NCBI GenBank assembly: GCA_947494695.1
Contig: CANLWB010000011.1
Span: 62,001 to 126,000 of the forward strand
DNA: 64,000 nt
From: an uncultured Flavobacteriaceae bacterium
GTDB taxonomy: Bacteria > Bacteroidota > Bacteroidia > Flavobacteriales > Flavobacteriaceae
Reading direction: 5' to 3'
Shown: positions 1-10,112 of the stretch, piece by piece
Layout: each line of letters begins with the position of its first letter
Numbering within the stretch: position 1 is the first letter of the stretch
Position numbers and translations under genes: made by a program
The notes under the pieces: generated by a model
The model's database searches: none
What the model was told of the DNA's origin: nothing
What the model saw: only the letters and a program-made list of their open reading frames with translations

Positions 1-1
1 A

Positions 2-307
2 AACCTATTTTCGAGTTTAAAACACGATATGGAACTTTCTAAAGATTTAGATACCGATCATGTTTTCATTGTAGATAAAGATTTAAACCAACGCGGAAGA
101 CTTGATGATCGAACAGATCATGAATTAGAGAAGAAGAAACCAATGTACGGTTTAGCGTCCTACGATTGTATAGAAGTAGCAGAAATAAAAAATAAAATGA
201 GCGAAGACATGCGCATTTTATTCACCGAATACAGACAAAAAAGAAAAGGAGAATTTAACTCCGAAACCAGAAGAGCTAGTGATTTAAAGGAATCGGCAAT
301 TAGGTGA
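2..307 (+). CDS. C-terminal part of a conserved protein of the cytochrome oxidase/SCO locus (possibly SCO/thioredoxin-like); truncated by window start
   Basis: The ORF-track frame from 29 stays open upstream to the window edge (NLFSSLKHD before the ATG). The motif HVFIVDKDLNQRGRLDDR resembles the C-terminal region of SCO-like proteins. It is followed by a SCO gene. Confidence 0.5.
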   Translation, partial: NLFSSLKHDMELSKDLDTDHVFIVDKDLNQRGRLDDRTDHELEKKKPMYGLASYDCIEVAEIKNKMSEDMRILFTEYRQKRKGEFNSETRRASDLKESAIR

Positions 308-448
308 GTTACATGACTTTCCTACTTTTCGTTTAAGATGAACTAAGGTAGGAATCCAATTTTAAATGGAGCTTTGATTTAGAATTATTGAGATTCCTGT
401 CTTACTGGAACAAATTCAGCAGATGTATCGAATCATAAAAATAAAAAA

Positions 449-1195
449 ATGAGTAAAAAAACAAATTATTCATACATAGGAATCGCTTTTGTTATTCTTG
501 TTTTTGGCATCTTATTTATACCAAAAATAGTGGACAGGATTACTAATGAAGACATCACGAGAAATGAAAGCAGAAGTAATTTTGCAAACGATAAAGAATC
601 GACGGTATCAGATTTGTCTTTTATCGAAATAAACGGAGCGCCTAAAAAGGTACCCGCATTTTCATTTACAAATCAGGATGGGAAAACCATCACTAATACA
701 GATTTCGAAGGCATGGTTTATGTGATTGAGTTCTTTTTCACGACCTGCCCTACGATTTGTCCAAGAATGAATGCGAATCTCATTCAGATTCAAAATACAT
801 TTAAAGCGTTTGATAACTTCGGCGTGGCCTCATTTACCATTAATCCGAATTATGATACACCAGAGGTTCTTAAAGACTACGCTAACAAATATGGTGTTTC
901 AAACCCTAATTGGCATTTAATGACGGGAGATCAGGAAACCATTTATAAACTCTCTAATGAAGGGTTTAATTTATACTCGGCCGAGGAGGAAGATGCAGCA
1001 GGCGGTTTCGAACATTCTGGTAACTTCGCTCTCATAGATAAAAATGGATACATTCGATCCAGAAAGGACAGTTTTGGAAATCCGATCATTTATTACAGGG
1101 GGATTGTCTCTGAAGCCGAAAAGGTTGATGATGATGGTGTGGAAGAAGAAATAAGTGCATTAAAAGAAGATATTAAAAAATTACTTGATGAGTAG
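449..1195 (+). CDS. SCO1/SenC family copper chaperone
   Basis: N-terminal TM segment and a CPTICP (CxxxC) motif in a thioredoxin-like context. Confidence 0.88.
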   Translation: MSKKTNYSYIGIAFVILVFGILFIPKIVDRITNEDITRNESRSNFANDKESTVSDLSFIEINGAPKKVPAFSFTNQDGKTITNTDFEGMVYVIEFFFTTCPTICPRMNANLIQIQNTFKAFDNFGVASFTINPNYDTPEVLKDYANKYGVSNPNWHLMTGDQETIYKLSNEGFNLYSAEEEDAAGGFEHSGNFALIDKNGYIRSRKDSFGNPIIYYRGIVSEAEKVDDDGVEEEISALKEDIKKLLDE

Positions 1196-1721
1196 TTCAA
1201 AAGACGCTTTAGATACTAAAAAATACAATAAGCTCATTATTGTATTATCTATATTAATACCGGTTGTGGTGGCCATTTTATTTGGCGTTAAAATCCCAAA
1301 TGTAGAGCCCTTAACCTTTTTACCACCAATTTATGCAAGCGTTAATGGGATAACAGCGTTAGTATTAGTACTAGCTGTCTTTCAAATAAAAAAAGGACAT
1401 AGAGCGACACATGAAAAATTGATGAAGCTGGCCATTTTGCTTTCAGTATCGTTTCTGGCTATGTATGTTGCTTATCATATGACGAGCGATTCTACAAAGT
1501 ATGGTGGAGAAGGAGCGATTAAATATGTTTACTATTTTATATTGTTGACCCATATTTTATTATCGATTGCAGTCATTCCGTTTGTACTTATTACTTACGT
1601 TCGTGGCATTACAAATAATATAGAGAAGCATAAAAAAATAGCAAAAATAACATTCCCTTTGTGGTTATATGTTGCAGTTACAGGAGTTATCGTTTATATT
1701 ATGATCTCTCCGTACTATTAA
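1188..1721 (+). CDS. DUF420 family membrane protein
   Basis: 178-aa hydrophobic protein with several TM segments, directly after SCO. The ORF track starts at TTG 1185; ATG 1188 is the likelier start and overlaps the SCO stop. Confidence 0.75.
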   Translation: MSSSKDALDTKKYNKLIIVLSILIPVVVAILFGVKIPNVEPLTFLPPIYASVNGITALVLVLAVFQIKKGHRATHEKLMKLAILLSVSFLAMYVAYHMTSDSTKYGGEGAIKYVYYFILLTHILLSIAVIPFVLITYVRGITNNIEKHKKIAKITFPLWLYVAVTGVIVYIMISPYY

Positions 1722-1740
1722 TGAGACCCTATTTTTAGGA

Positions 1741-1881
1741 GCAAGCACTGCGAACTAAAACTAGTTGGTCGAATTAATCCCGCCGGGGCGGGATCAAAAA
1801 AAGTAATATTTCTTTCTACTTTAAGAAGCAGACACTGCCCCTTAAAGTAGCTGGTCGAATTAATCCCAACTAAGGCGGGAT
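1741..1881. repeat. Two diverged ~54-bp direct repeat copies (1741-1794 and 1828-1881) with GC-rich ends
   Basis: GCAAGCACTGC...GGTCGAATTAATCCCGCCGGGGCGGGAT versus GCAGACACTGC...GGTCGAATTAATCCCAACTAAGGCGGGAT. Confidence 0.8.
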
Positions 1882-1895
1882 TTATAAGTTTTAAA

Positions 1896-2120
1896 ATGAA
1901 AAAAAGAATACACTTTTTTATACTTTCAAGTCTCTTTTTTCTAGAGACAAACGCCCAATGCGCTATGTGTCGTGCTGTTTTAGAAAGTAATGAAAGTCAA
2001 TCTGTAGCAGAAGGTATAAATGATGGGATTGTATATCTTATGGCGATTCCTTATATCCTCGTGGGCGGGATTATCTATGTCATTTACAGGAAATTCGGTG
2101 CTGTGAAAAAAAATAATTAA
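1896..2120 (+). CDS. Small secreted/membrane protein with CAMC motif
   Basis: Signal peptide, QCAMCRAVLES motif, one C-terminal TM segment. Confidence 0.7.
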   Translation: MKKRIHFFILSSLFFLETNAQCAMCRAVLESNESQSVAEGINDGIVYLMAIPYILVGGIIYVIYRKFGAVKKNN

Positions 2121-2203
2121 ATTTTTAAGAATAATTTTTGTAACATTTCTTGGGCTTTAAAGTCTAATTGTAAAGTTTAATAGCTTAACTAATCAATCAA
2201 GAG

Positions 2204-2905
2204 ATGTTAAAAATTAAAGGACTTCACAAATCCTATCCAATAGGAGATTCTAGCTTACATGTTTTAAAAGGAATAGACCTTCAGGTAGAAGAAGGTGAAA
2301 TGGTGGCCATAATGGGGTCTTCCGGGTCGGGAAAATCGACATTGCTTAATATAATAGGTATGTTAGATGAAGCCGATGAGGGAGAATATATCTTAGATGG
2401 ATTACCCATAGAAAACCTTAACGAAAAGAAGGCGGCTGTTTACAGAAATAAGTTTCTGGGGTTTATCTTTCAATCCTTCAACCTTATTAATTATAAGAAT
2501 GCATTAGAGAATGTGGCACTGCCTTTATATTACCAGGGAATGAAACGCAAAGAGCGACAGGAAAAAGCATTGTTTCATTTAGGGAAGGTAGGATTAGCAG
2601 ATTGGGCGCAACACTTACCTAAAGAACTTTCAGGAGGGCAAAATCAACGTGTTGCCATAGCCAGGGCTTTAGCGGCAAATCCTAAATTATTGCTAGCCGA
2701 TGAACCAACAGGGGCACTGGATACCAAGACCTCGCATGAGATCATGGCTTTTATTCAGCAATTGAATGATGAAGGAAAAACCATTTTAATGGTAACACAT
2801 GAGGAGGATATTGCAAGTATGTGCAAACGGATTGTACGCCTGAGAGATGGCGTGATAATGGAAGACGCAAAAGTAGAACAAATAAGAGCCGAGCAGTATG
2901 TTTGA
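2204..2905 (+). CDS. ABC transporter ATP-binding protein (MacB/LolD-type)
   Basis: Walker A GSSGSGKST, signature LSGGQNQR, Walker B LLLADEPT. Confidence 0.95.
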   Translation: MLKIKGLHKSYPIGDSSLHVLKGIDLQVEEGEMVAIMGSSGSGKSTLLNIIGMLDEADEGEYILDGLPIENLNEKKAAVYRNKFLGFIFQSFNLINYKNALENVALPLYYQGMKRKERQEKALFHLGKVGLADWAQHLPKELSGGQNQRVAIARALAANPKLLLADEPTGALDTKTSHEIMAFIQQLNDEGKTILMVTHEEDIASMCKRIVRLRDGVIMEDAKVEQIRAEQYV

Positions 2906-4127
2906 TCTGGACCTTTGGCGAGAAATATTTCAAAGTATAAATAAGAACAGAACGCGAAGCCTCTTATCTGGTTTCACAGTGACTTTTGCAATATTGTTAT
3001 TTGCCATTTTATTTGGCATTTCCAATGGCTTGCAAAATACATTTGAAGAGGCGTTTAAAGACGACGCTACCAATTCAATCTTTATCCATTCCGGAACAAC
3101 AACAAAAGCACACAAAGGCTTACAGGCGGGTAGACGTATTAGATTTAAAAACAAAGATTTTGATTATGTAAAGGAAGAGTTTGGTGATAATATACAATTT
3201 ATTACAGCACGTATTTATAGAAACACTCCGGCCTCTTTTAAAAATGAGCAAAACACCTACGATTTAAGAGCCGTTCATCCCGATCATCAGTTTTTGGAAA
3301 AAACTAAATTAAAAGAAGGGAGATACATTAACCAAAACGATATTAATAATAAAACTAAAGTTGTGGTTATAGGAAGGTTGGTCGAGGAAGACCTTTTTCT
3401 TAAAACGAAGGCCTTAGGGAAATATTTAAACCTTAGTGGAGTACAATATAAGGTAGTTGGTATTTTTACAGATGACGGAGGTGATACAGAAGAACGTAAA
3501 ATTTATACGCCTGTTAGTACGGCGCAACGCCTTTATGGTAATAACGATTATATCGACCAAATTAGCCTTACTTATAATCCGGAAATGAACTATGATAAAG
3601 CTATCGCTTTTGGAAATCAGTTAACCAAAAGTTTAAAAGATCGTTTTTCTGTGGCCAAAAACGACCAACGCGCCATTAGGATTCGAAATATGGCAGAAGC
3701 TTCTAAGAATGTGAATCAATTTAGTTTCGTTCTCGGAATTATAATTTTTGTCATAGGATTTGGAACCCTTATAGCTGGAGTAGTTGGTATAAGTAACATT
3801 ATGATTTTTATTGTAAAAGAGCGTACCAAAGAAATTGGTATACGCAAAGCTTTAGGAGCCTCTCCCAGATCTATTGTTTCAATAATTTTAATAGAAAGCA
3901 TCATTATCACTGCTATTGCAGGGTATATGGGATTATTAATAGGGGTTGGTGTATTAGAGTGGGCAGGACCAGCTTTAAAACCTTATTTTATAAAAGACCC
4001 TTCTGTAAGCACAAGTTTGGTGATAGGAGCAACCATTACCATAATTATTGCTGGAGGAATTGCAGGTTATTTCCCTGCAAAGCGAGCATCAAAGATAAAA
4101 CCTATTGTAGCACTAAGAAACGATTAA
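2898..4127 (+). CDS. ABC transporter permease (MacB_PCD/FtsX)
   Basis: N-terminal TM, periplasmic domain and C-terminal FtsX with ERTKEIGIRKALGAS. Overlaps the ATPase gene by 8 bp. Confidence 0.93.
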   Translation: MFDLDLWREIFQSINKNRTRSLLSGFTVTFAILLFAILFGISNGLQNTFEEAFKDDATNSIFIHSGTTTKAHKGLQAGRRIRFKNKDFDYVKEEFGDNIQFITARIYRNTPASFKNEQNTYDLRAVHPDHQFLEKTKLKEGRYINQNDINNKTKVVVIGRLVEEDLFLKTKALGKYLNLSGVQYKVVGIFTDDGGDTEERKIYTPVSTAQRLYGNNDYIDQISLTYNPEMNYDKAIAFGNQLTKSLKDRFSVAKNDQRAIRIRNMAEASKNVNQFSFVLGIIIFVIGFGTLIAGVVGISNIMIFIVKERTKEIGIRKALGASPRSIVSIILIESIIITAIAGYMGLLIGVGVLEWAGPALKPYFIKDPSVSTSLVIGATITIIIAGGIAGYFPAKRASKIKPIVALRND

Positions 4128-4128
4128 T

Positions 4129-5373
4129 ATGTTTAAGTTTTTATTCGATAGAGATACCTGGCAAGAAGTTTTCGATAGCTTCAATAAGAACAAACTAAGG
4201 TCGGTTTTAACTATGGTTGGTGTTTGGTGGGGCATACTATTGTTAATAGTGTTACTTGGTTCTGCAAGAGGCATGGAAAATAGCTTTAACCGCTTATTTG
4301 GTGATTTTGCGACGAATAGTGTCTTTGTTTGGGGTGAATCTACCAGTAAAGCCTTCAAGGGGTTCCAGAAGGGAAGATGGGTGAAGTTAACCTTATCGGA
4401 TGCTAAAAAAGTAGAAGAGAATGTAGAGGGCATCGAGTTCGTGGTGCCAAGAAGTCAATCACAGGCCACAGTAACCCGAAAATTTCTTTCAGGAGCTTTT
4501 CAAATGGCAGGAGACTATCCTTTGTTAGATCGCGTGCAAAAGAAGAAACTCATTCATGGACGATTTATCAATCAGGCAGATATAGACGACAATAAAAAAG
4601 TGGCACTCCTTTCAGAAGACTGTTATAAACAATTATTCGAAAAAGACGAGAAGGCTATTGGTGAGTATGTGCAAATTAATAGTATGAACTTTAAGGTTAT
4701 TGGTATCTTCAAAAATGGAGATGTTAATATGGGACCAACGACCGATATGCATATCCCCTTTACAACATTTCAACAAATATATAACAGAGGAGATCGTATT
4801 GGATGGATGATGATAACTGGAAAGCCAGAATATGATATTAAACAAATAGAGGCCGATACCAAACTGTTACTTAAGAATTTAAATAAAGTCCATCCTAAGG
4901 ACGGACGTGCATTTGGTAGTTTTAATTTGGGTAAAGAATTTTCGAAAATAACAGGATTTTTAACCGGGATGCAGTTTCTAACCTGGTTCGTTGGTATCGC
5001 AACACTAATAGCTGGCGTATTCGCTATTGGAAACATTTTACTTATAACCATAAAAGAACGAACAAAAGAAATAGGGGTAAGAAGAGCTTTAGGAGCAACA
5101 CCTTTTGAGATTAAGAGACAAATAGTCGTAGAGGCCGTGTTTTTAACGTTGGTAGCAGGGGTTGTTGGCATTATATCGGGAGGTTGGATTTTAATTTTGA
5201 TAGATGCCCTTTATGGTCAGGGGCCAGATGCCTCTCTTGTAAATGCTTCGGTTTCTATAGCCGTGGTGTTTATAGCATTATTATTATTAACTGCATTAGG
5301 GACTTTAATAGGATTAATACCTGCATTTAAAGCAACAAGTATAAAACCAATACAAGCATTAAGAGAAGAATAA
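4129..5373 (+). CDS. ABC transporter permease (MacB_PCD/FtsX), second subunit
   Basis: ERTKEIGVRRALGATP motif; same architecture as the preceding gene. Confidence 0.93.
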   Translation: MFKFLFDRDTWQEVFDSFNKNKLRSVLTMVGVWWGILLLIVLLGSARGMENSFNRLFGDFATNSVFVWGESTSKAFKGFQKGRWVKLTLSDAKKVEENVEGIEFVVPRSQSQATVTRKFLSGAFQMAGDYPLLDRVQKKKLIHGRFINQADIDDNKKVALLSEDCYKQLFEKDEKAIGEYVQINSMNFKVIGIFKNGDVNMGPTTDMHIPFTTFQQIYNRGDRIGWMMITGKPEYDIKQIEADTKLLLKNLNKVHPKDGRAFGSFNLGKEFSKITGFLTGMQFLTWFVGIATLIAGVFAIGNILLITIKERTKEIGVRRALGATPFEIKRQIVVEAVFLTLVAGVVGIISGGWILILIDALYGQGPDASLVNASVSIAVVFIALLLLTALGTLIGLIPAFKATSIKPIQALREE

Positions 5374-5385
5374 ACAATCTAAAAA

Positions 5386-6513
5386 ATGAATAAGACAGTA
5401 AGAATTATTTTAATAATAGTAGCGTTTTTACTATTAGCATGGGTACTAAAGTATTTTAAAGATGCCAATTCAAAAGATGTTGTAGACTACAAATTAGAAG
5501 AGCCGTTTTATACGTCTATAAATATGAAAGCGGTTGCAACAGGTAAATTAAATCCAGAAGAAGAGATTGAACTAAAGCCACAGATTTCAGGAATTGTTGA
5601 TGATATCTTAGTAGAAGAAGGCGATATTGTTAAGAAAGGTGATCTTATTGCAAAAATTAGAGTCGTTCCAAACGAGCAAAGTTTAGTAAGTGCCAAGAGT
5701 AGAATAGCCTCTTCAAAACTGTCTTTCGATAATGCCAAAGTATTATTCGATAGAAATAAAAAATTATTTGATAAAGGTGTTATTTCTGTACAGGATTTCG
5801 AAAACAGTGAGCTGTCTTACAATCAAGCTAAAGAGTCTTTAGTACAAGCCCAAAATGATTATCAAATTATAAGGAGAGGATCTATTTCTGGCGGAAATGC
5901 AGCCAATACCAATATCATAGCCCAAATTCCAGGAACCATTCTGGAGATTCCGGTAAGAGAAGGAGATCAGGTTATACAGAGTAATAATTTTAATGCCGGA
6001 ACAACCATTGCTACGATCGCAGATATGAGCCTTATGATTTTTGAAGGAAAGGTAGATGAAGCAGAGGTTGGGAAACTGGAAGAAGGTAAAGAAATAAAGG
6101 TCATATTAGGAGCGATTAACGACAAGGAATTTCCGGCTAAGTTAACATTTGTAGCACCAAAAGGTAAGGAAGAAAACGGCGCTGTTCAGTTCACTATTAA
6201 AGCAAACGTAAGTATAGATTCTACAACTAATATTAGAGCTGGTTATAGCGCGAATGCAGAAATAGAAATAGAAAGTAAAGACAGTGTCTTAGCTATTAGA
6301 GAAGCCTTGCTTCAGTATAACAGAATTACCGAAAAACCCTTTGTAGAGATTATGAATGGAGATAACAAGTTTAAAAAAGAAAATGTTAAGATTGGTTTAT
6401 CTGATGGTATTAATGTTGAAATTACAGACGGTGTAAAAGAAGGCGATAAAATTAAAGTATGGAATAAGGCCTCTAAAGATAATGAGGATAAGGATAATGA
6501 AGAAGAAGATTAA
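5386..6513 (+). CDS. Efflux RND/MacA-type periplasmic adaptor (HlyD family)
   Basis: N-terminal TM, lipoyl/barrel-sandwich signature (PQISGIVDDILVEEGDIVKKGDLIAKI), coiled coil. Confidence 0.92.
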   Translation: MNKTVRIILIIVAFLLLAWVLKYFKDANSKDVVDYKLEEPFYTSINMKAVATGKLNPEEEIELKPQISGIVDDILVEEGDIVKKGDLIAKIRVVPNEQSLVSAKSRIASSKLSFDNAKVLFDRNKKLFDKGVISVQDFENSELSYNQAKESLVQAQNDYQIIRRGSISGGNAANTNIIAQIPGTILEIPVREGDQVIQSNNFNAGTTIATIADMSLMIFEGKVDEAEVGKLEEGKEIKVILGAINDKEFPAKLTFVAPKGKEENGAVQFTIKANVSIDSTTNIRAGYSANAEIEIESKDSVLAIREALLQYNRITEKPFVEIMNGDNKFKKENVKIGLSDGINVEITDGVKEGDKIKVWNKASKDNEDKDNEEED

Positions 6514-6514
6514 T

Positions 6515-7969
6515 ATGACATTTAAATTGCCCGAAATGAAAAAATATGTTTTAGTATCAGCATTTTTATTAATAAGCGCGGTATTATTTGCACAAGACAG
6601 GAAGTGGACTCTTAAAGAATGTGTTAATTATGCTTTAGAGAACAATATCTCCGTAAAGCAAAATGAGTTAAATTTGAAGCTAAGCGAACTTAGTAAGAAG
6701 GACGCTATTGGTAGTTTTTTACCAACACTTAGTGCTTCCAGTTCTCACTCTTGGAATATTGGACTCAATCAGAATATAACAACAGGACTCCTAGAAAATC
6801 AAACCACGCAATTTACATCTGTAGGGGTAAATTCTAACGTTGTTCTTTATAACGGATTAGTAAATGTTAATCAGTTACACCGGGCCAATTTGGAAATTTT
6901 GGCAGGTCAATATCAACTTGCAGACATGAAAGATGATGTCGCTCTTCTGGTTGCCAATTCATTTTTACAAATACTGTTTAATAAAGAGCAATTAAAAGTT
7001 CAAAAAAATCAATACGAGGTTACCAAAGAAGAATTGAAGCGAAGTAACGAGTTGGTTGAAGCCGGAGTTATACCTCAAGGAGATGTCTTAGAATTGAAGG
7101 CTACATTAGCGTCTCAGGAACAACAAATTGTAAATGCCGAAAATGCCATTTTATTGTCTAAAATAAATTTGGCCCAAACACTGCTTATTGATGACTATCA
7201 AAATTTTGACATAGCAGAAGATGAATATGAGGTGCCTTTAACGACTATAATGAGTGAACCCGCAGAAGTCATTATAGAAAAAGCCAAAGCGAATAGATAT
7301 GATATAAAAATTGCAGAAGCCAATGTTAAGTTAGCCGATTATGATGTGAAGTTAGCTAAAGGAGGATTACAACCAACGCTCTCTGCGTTTTACGGATATA
7401 ATACCAGAGCATCTTATAGTGATCGGGTTCTTGGTTTTAACAACACGCCTGACGGAACGAACTCGCCTATTGGTTTTGTTGAAGGGTCGGGAGAAGCCGT
7501 TGTTGCTCCAAATTTCGATTCCACACCCATTATTGGAGGTCCCGATGCCTTATTTAACCAGTTTAGTTTGAACGATGGGCATTCTTTTGGATTGAGCTTA
7601 AATGTTCCGATTTTTAATGGTTTTTCTGCCAGAAATAATGTTAAAAGAAATAGTATTAATTTAGAGCGCTCTAAAAATCAATTAGAACAGGCAAAACTTG
7701 ATCTTGAAACAGAGGTTTATCAAGCGTTAAACGACTCGAAATCGGCTTTAAAAGCATATGAAGCCGCACTTAAAACGGTTGAGGCAAGGGAAGAAGCATT
7801 TAATTATTCTAAAGAACGATATAAAATAGGACTATTAAATTCATTCGATTTCAGTCAATCCCAATCAAGATTTGAGCAAGCTCAAAGTGATGTCGTTCGT
7901 ACTAAATACGATTATATTTTTAAATTAAAGGTTTTAGAATTTTATTTTGGAATAGCTTTGGCTAATTAA
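6515..7969 (+). CDS. TolC family outer membrane protein
   Basis: Signal peptide (MKKYVLVSAFLLISAVLFAQ) and duplicated outer-membrane efflux repeats. The start is probably 6515 or 6536 rather than 6482. Confidence 0.9.
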   Translation: MTFKLPEMKKYVLVSAFLLISAVLFAQDRKWTLKECVNYALENNISVKQNELNLKLSELSKKDAIGSFLPTLSASSSHSWNIGLNQNITTGLLENQTTQFTSVGVNSNVVLYNGLVNVNQLHRANLEILAGQYQLADMKDDVALLVANSFLQILFNKEQLKVQKNQYEVTKEELKRSNELVEAGVIPQGDVLELKATLASQEQQIVNAENAILLSKINLAQTLLIDDYQNFDIAEDEYEVPLTTIMSEPAEVIIEKAKANRYDIKIAEANVKLADYDVKLAKGGLQPTLSAFYGYNTRASYSDRVLGFNNTPDGTNSPIGFVEGSGEAVVAPNFDSTPIIGGPDALFNQFSLNDGHSFGLSLNVPIFNGFSARNNVKRNSINLERSKNQLEQAKLDLETEVYQALNDSKSALKAYEAALKTVEAREEAFNYSKERYKIGLLNSFDFSQSQSRFEQAQSDVVRTKYDYIFKLKVLEFYFGIALAN

Positions 7970-8236
7970 AAATTGAGGTGTTCCAAATGCTTATTTTTTC
8001 AATCAATCTGAGTCTGTCTGCGAAGCGATGGGCACGGCCTAGCAATGACCGTATCGATTGTTTTTAGGCGTTATTCAGCGGAGTACCAGAAACACCACGT
8101 AGGAATCTGATTGTTGTATACTTCAATTTAACTTTAAAACTCATAATAAAAAGATTGATCGAAAATCTATATACTTAATTTTTATGGAGTGGTGTAAAAA
8201 CAAAACGTTAGTTTTGCATTCTTTATATGGATTAAT

Positions 8237-8920
8237 ATGAGTTCATTAATACTTAGCATAGAAACCGCAACAACAAATTGTTCTGTAGCACTGTCTAAAG
8301 ACGGTGAAACTGTTGTTTTAAAGGAGGATTACGACAAGAATTATTCGCATGCTGAAAGACTGCATTTGTATATTGATGATGTTTTAAAACAAGCAAAAGT
8401 CGTACAAGAAGATATAGCCGCAATAGCTGTGAGTAAAGGTCCAGGATCTTACACCGGATTAAGAATAGGTGTTTCTGCAGTAAAAGGACTTTGCTATGCT
8501 TTAAATAAACCTTTAATATCTGTTTCTACGTTGGAGTCTCTCGCGCATCAGGTGGCGTGCGATGATGGTGTTATTGTTTCCATGTTGGATGCCAGAAGAA
8601 TGGAAGTGTATTCGGCTATTTTTGATGCAAACTATAATCAAATAAGAGCTACCGAAGCACAAATTCTCGATGAACATGCTTTTGAAGATTATTTGAAAAA
8701 GGGAACTGTTTACTTTATAGGAAATGGTGTCGAAAAGGCAAAAACACTCATAACGCATCCTAACGCCGTTTTTATTGAAGATAAGCTACCATCGGCAAAC
8801 GAGATGAGTCATTTGGCTTTTAACAAATATAAAATAGACGACATCGAAGATGTCGCCTACTTTGAACCATATTATTTAAAAGATTTTGTGGCAATAAAAC
8901 CTAAGTCTAAATTGACTTAA
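8237..8920 (+). CDS. tsaB: tRNA threonylcarbamoyladenosine biosynthesis protein TsaB
   Basis: ILSIETATTNCSVAL and SKGPGSYTGLRIGVSAVKGLCYAL motifs. Confidence 0.95.
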   Translation: MSSLILSIETATTNCSVALSKDGETVVLKEDYDKNYSHAERLHLYIDDVLKQAKVVQEDIAAIAVSKGPGSYTGLRIGVSAVKGLCYALNKPLISVSTLESLAHQVACDDGVIVSMLDARRMEVYSAIFDANYNQIRATEAQILDEHAFEDYLKKGTVYFIGNGVEKAKTLITHPNAVFIEDKLPSANEMSHLAFNKYKIDDIEDVAYFEPYYLKDFVAIKPKSKLT

Positions 8921-9729
8921 GCCTCTTTACGAATCTCTACCTGATGTGGATACGGGATTTCAATACCAGCGGCATCAAGAGCTTCTTTACATTTTTCCAG
9001 CGTTCCAAAGTATACATCCCAATAGTCATCGACCGTAGACCACGGACGTACGGCAAAATTAACTGAGCTATCTGCTAATTCAGATACATTCACTTCTGGA
9101 GCTGGATCCTTCAGTACCTGAGGATTCGATGTTAAGGCCTTCAATAAAACATCTTTGGTTTGCTTTATATCGGCATCATAACTCACGCCAACGGTTAGGT
9201 CTACGCGTAGCTTTCCTTCAGTGGAATAGTTCGTAATATTGCCATTGGATAAAGCACCATTAGGAATAATAACTTCCTTGTTAGTAGGTGTTAATATTTT
9301 AGTGGTGAAAATTTCAATCTGTTTAACTACGCCTAACTCACCTTGAGCTTCAATTAAATCGCCAATTTTTATAGGTTTAAAAATCATAATTAACACCCCT
9401 CCGGCAAAATTCCCTAAAGATCCTTGTAGAGCCATACCAACAGCTAAACCGGCAGCAGCTAGAATAGCGGCAAAAGAAGTGGTTTCCACGCCCAGTTGAG
9501 ATAAAATAGCCAGGAATAACAGAATCTTTAAGATCCAGCTAATTAAATTGAGCAGGAACTTTTGCAGGCTTTTATCATAATCGGCCTTGCTCATGACCTT
9601 CGCGATCATTTTACTAATTCTTTTAATAATCCAGGAACCAATGATCCAAATGAGAATGGCACCAATGACTTTAATGCCGTAGTTTTGGATGAATGTTACT
9701 CCAGTTTCAATCCATTTTTCTAAATCCAT
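8917..9729 (-). CDS. Small-conductance mechanosensitive ion channel (MscS family)
   Basis: TM3-like AAILAAAGLAVGMALQGSLGNFAGGVLIMIFKP. Confidence 0.93.
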   Translation of the reverse strand: MDLEKWIETGVTFIQNYGIKVIGAILIWIIGSWIIKRISKMIAKVMSKADYDKSLQKFLLNLISWILKILLFLAILSQLGVETTSFAAILAAAGLAVGMALQGSLGNFAGGVLIMIFKPIKIGDLIEAQGELGVVKQIEIFTTKILTPTNKEVIIPNGALSNGNITNYSTEGKLRVDLTVGVSYDADIKQTKDVLLKALTSNPQVLKDPAPEVNVSELADSSVNFAVRPWSTVDDYWDVYFGTLEKCKEALDAAGIEIPYPHQVEIRKEA

Positions 9730-9758
9730 AATACTTTTTTAAATTAAGGGTTATTTGC

Positions 9759-10112
9759 TTAAAAAACGAAGCTTAGTAAGGCTAAAATAGCCGGTACAGA
9801 CTGCACATAAAACAGTTTTGCTTTCTTCGTAGAATAAGACCCATAGCTCCCTGCTATGGTCACACAAATAAGAAAGAAAATGGCAAAGATTTGGTTACTT
9901 AGTATTAGGGAAAAGATAAGGCCTGCCGCCAGAAAACCGTTGTATAGCCCCTGGTTGGCAGCTAGTACCTTAGTGTCTTCGGCAAAGGCTTTAGATTTTA
10001 ATCCAAAGGCCTTAATACCTTTGGGTTTAGTCCAAAGAAACATTTCCAGAATTAGAAAATATAAATGCTCAAAGGCCACTATGGTGACTAATATTATTGT
10101 TAATAAGGTCAT
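9759..10112 (-). CDS. DUF1304 family membrane protein
   Basis: 117 aa, TM-rich, [13 protein letters not shown] motif. Confidence 0.85.
   Translation of the reverse strand: MTLLTIILVTIVAFEHLYFLILEMFLWTKPKGIKAFGLKSKAFAEDTKVLAANQGLYNGFLAAGLIFSLILSNQIFAIFFLICVTIAGSYGSYSTKKAKLFYVQSVPAILALLSFVF

Noticed and set aside
2751-5171. Several minus- and off-frame ORFs (2751-2933, 2930-3154, 3959-4198, 4113-4433, 4770-5171)
   Set aside because: They are shadows of well-supported ABC transporter genes on the other strand or frame, with low-complexity, non-protein-like translations.
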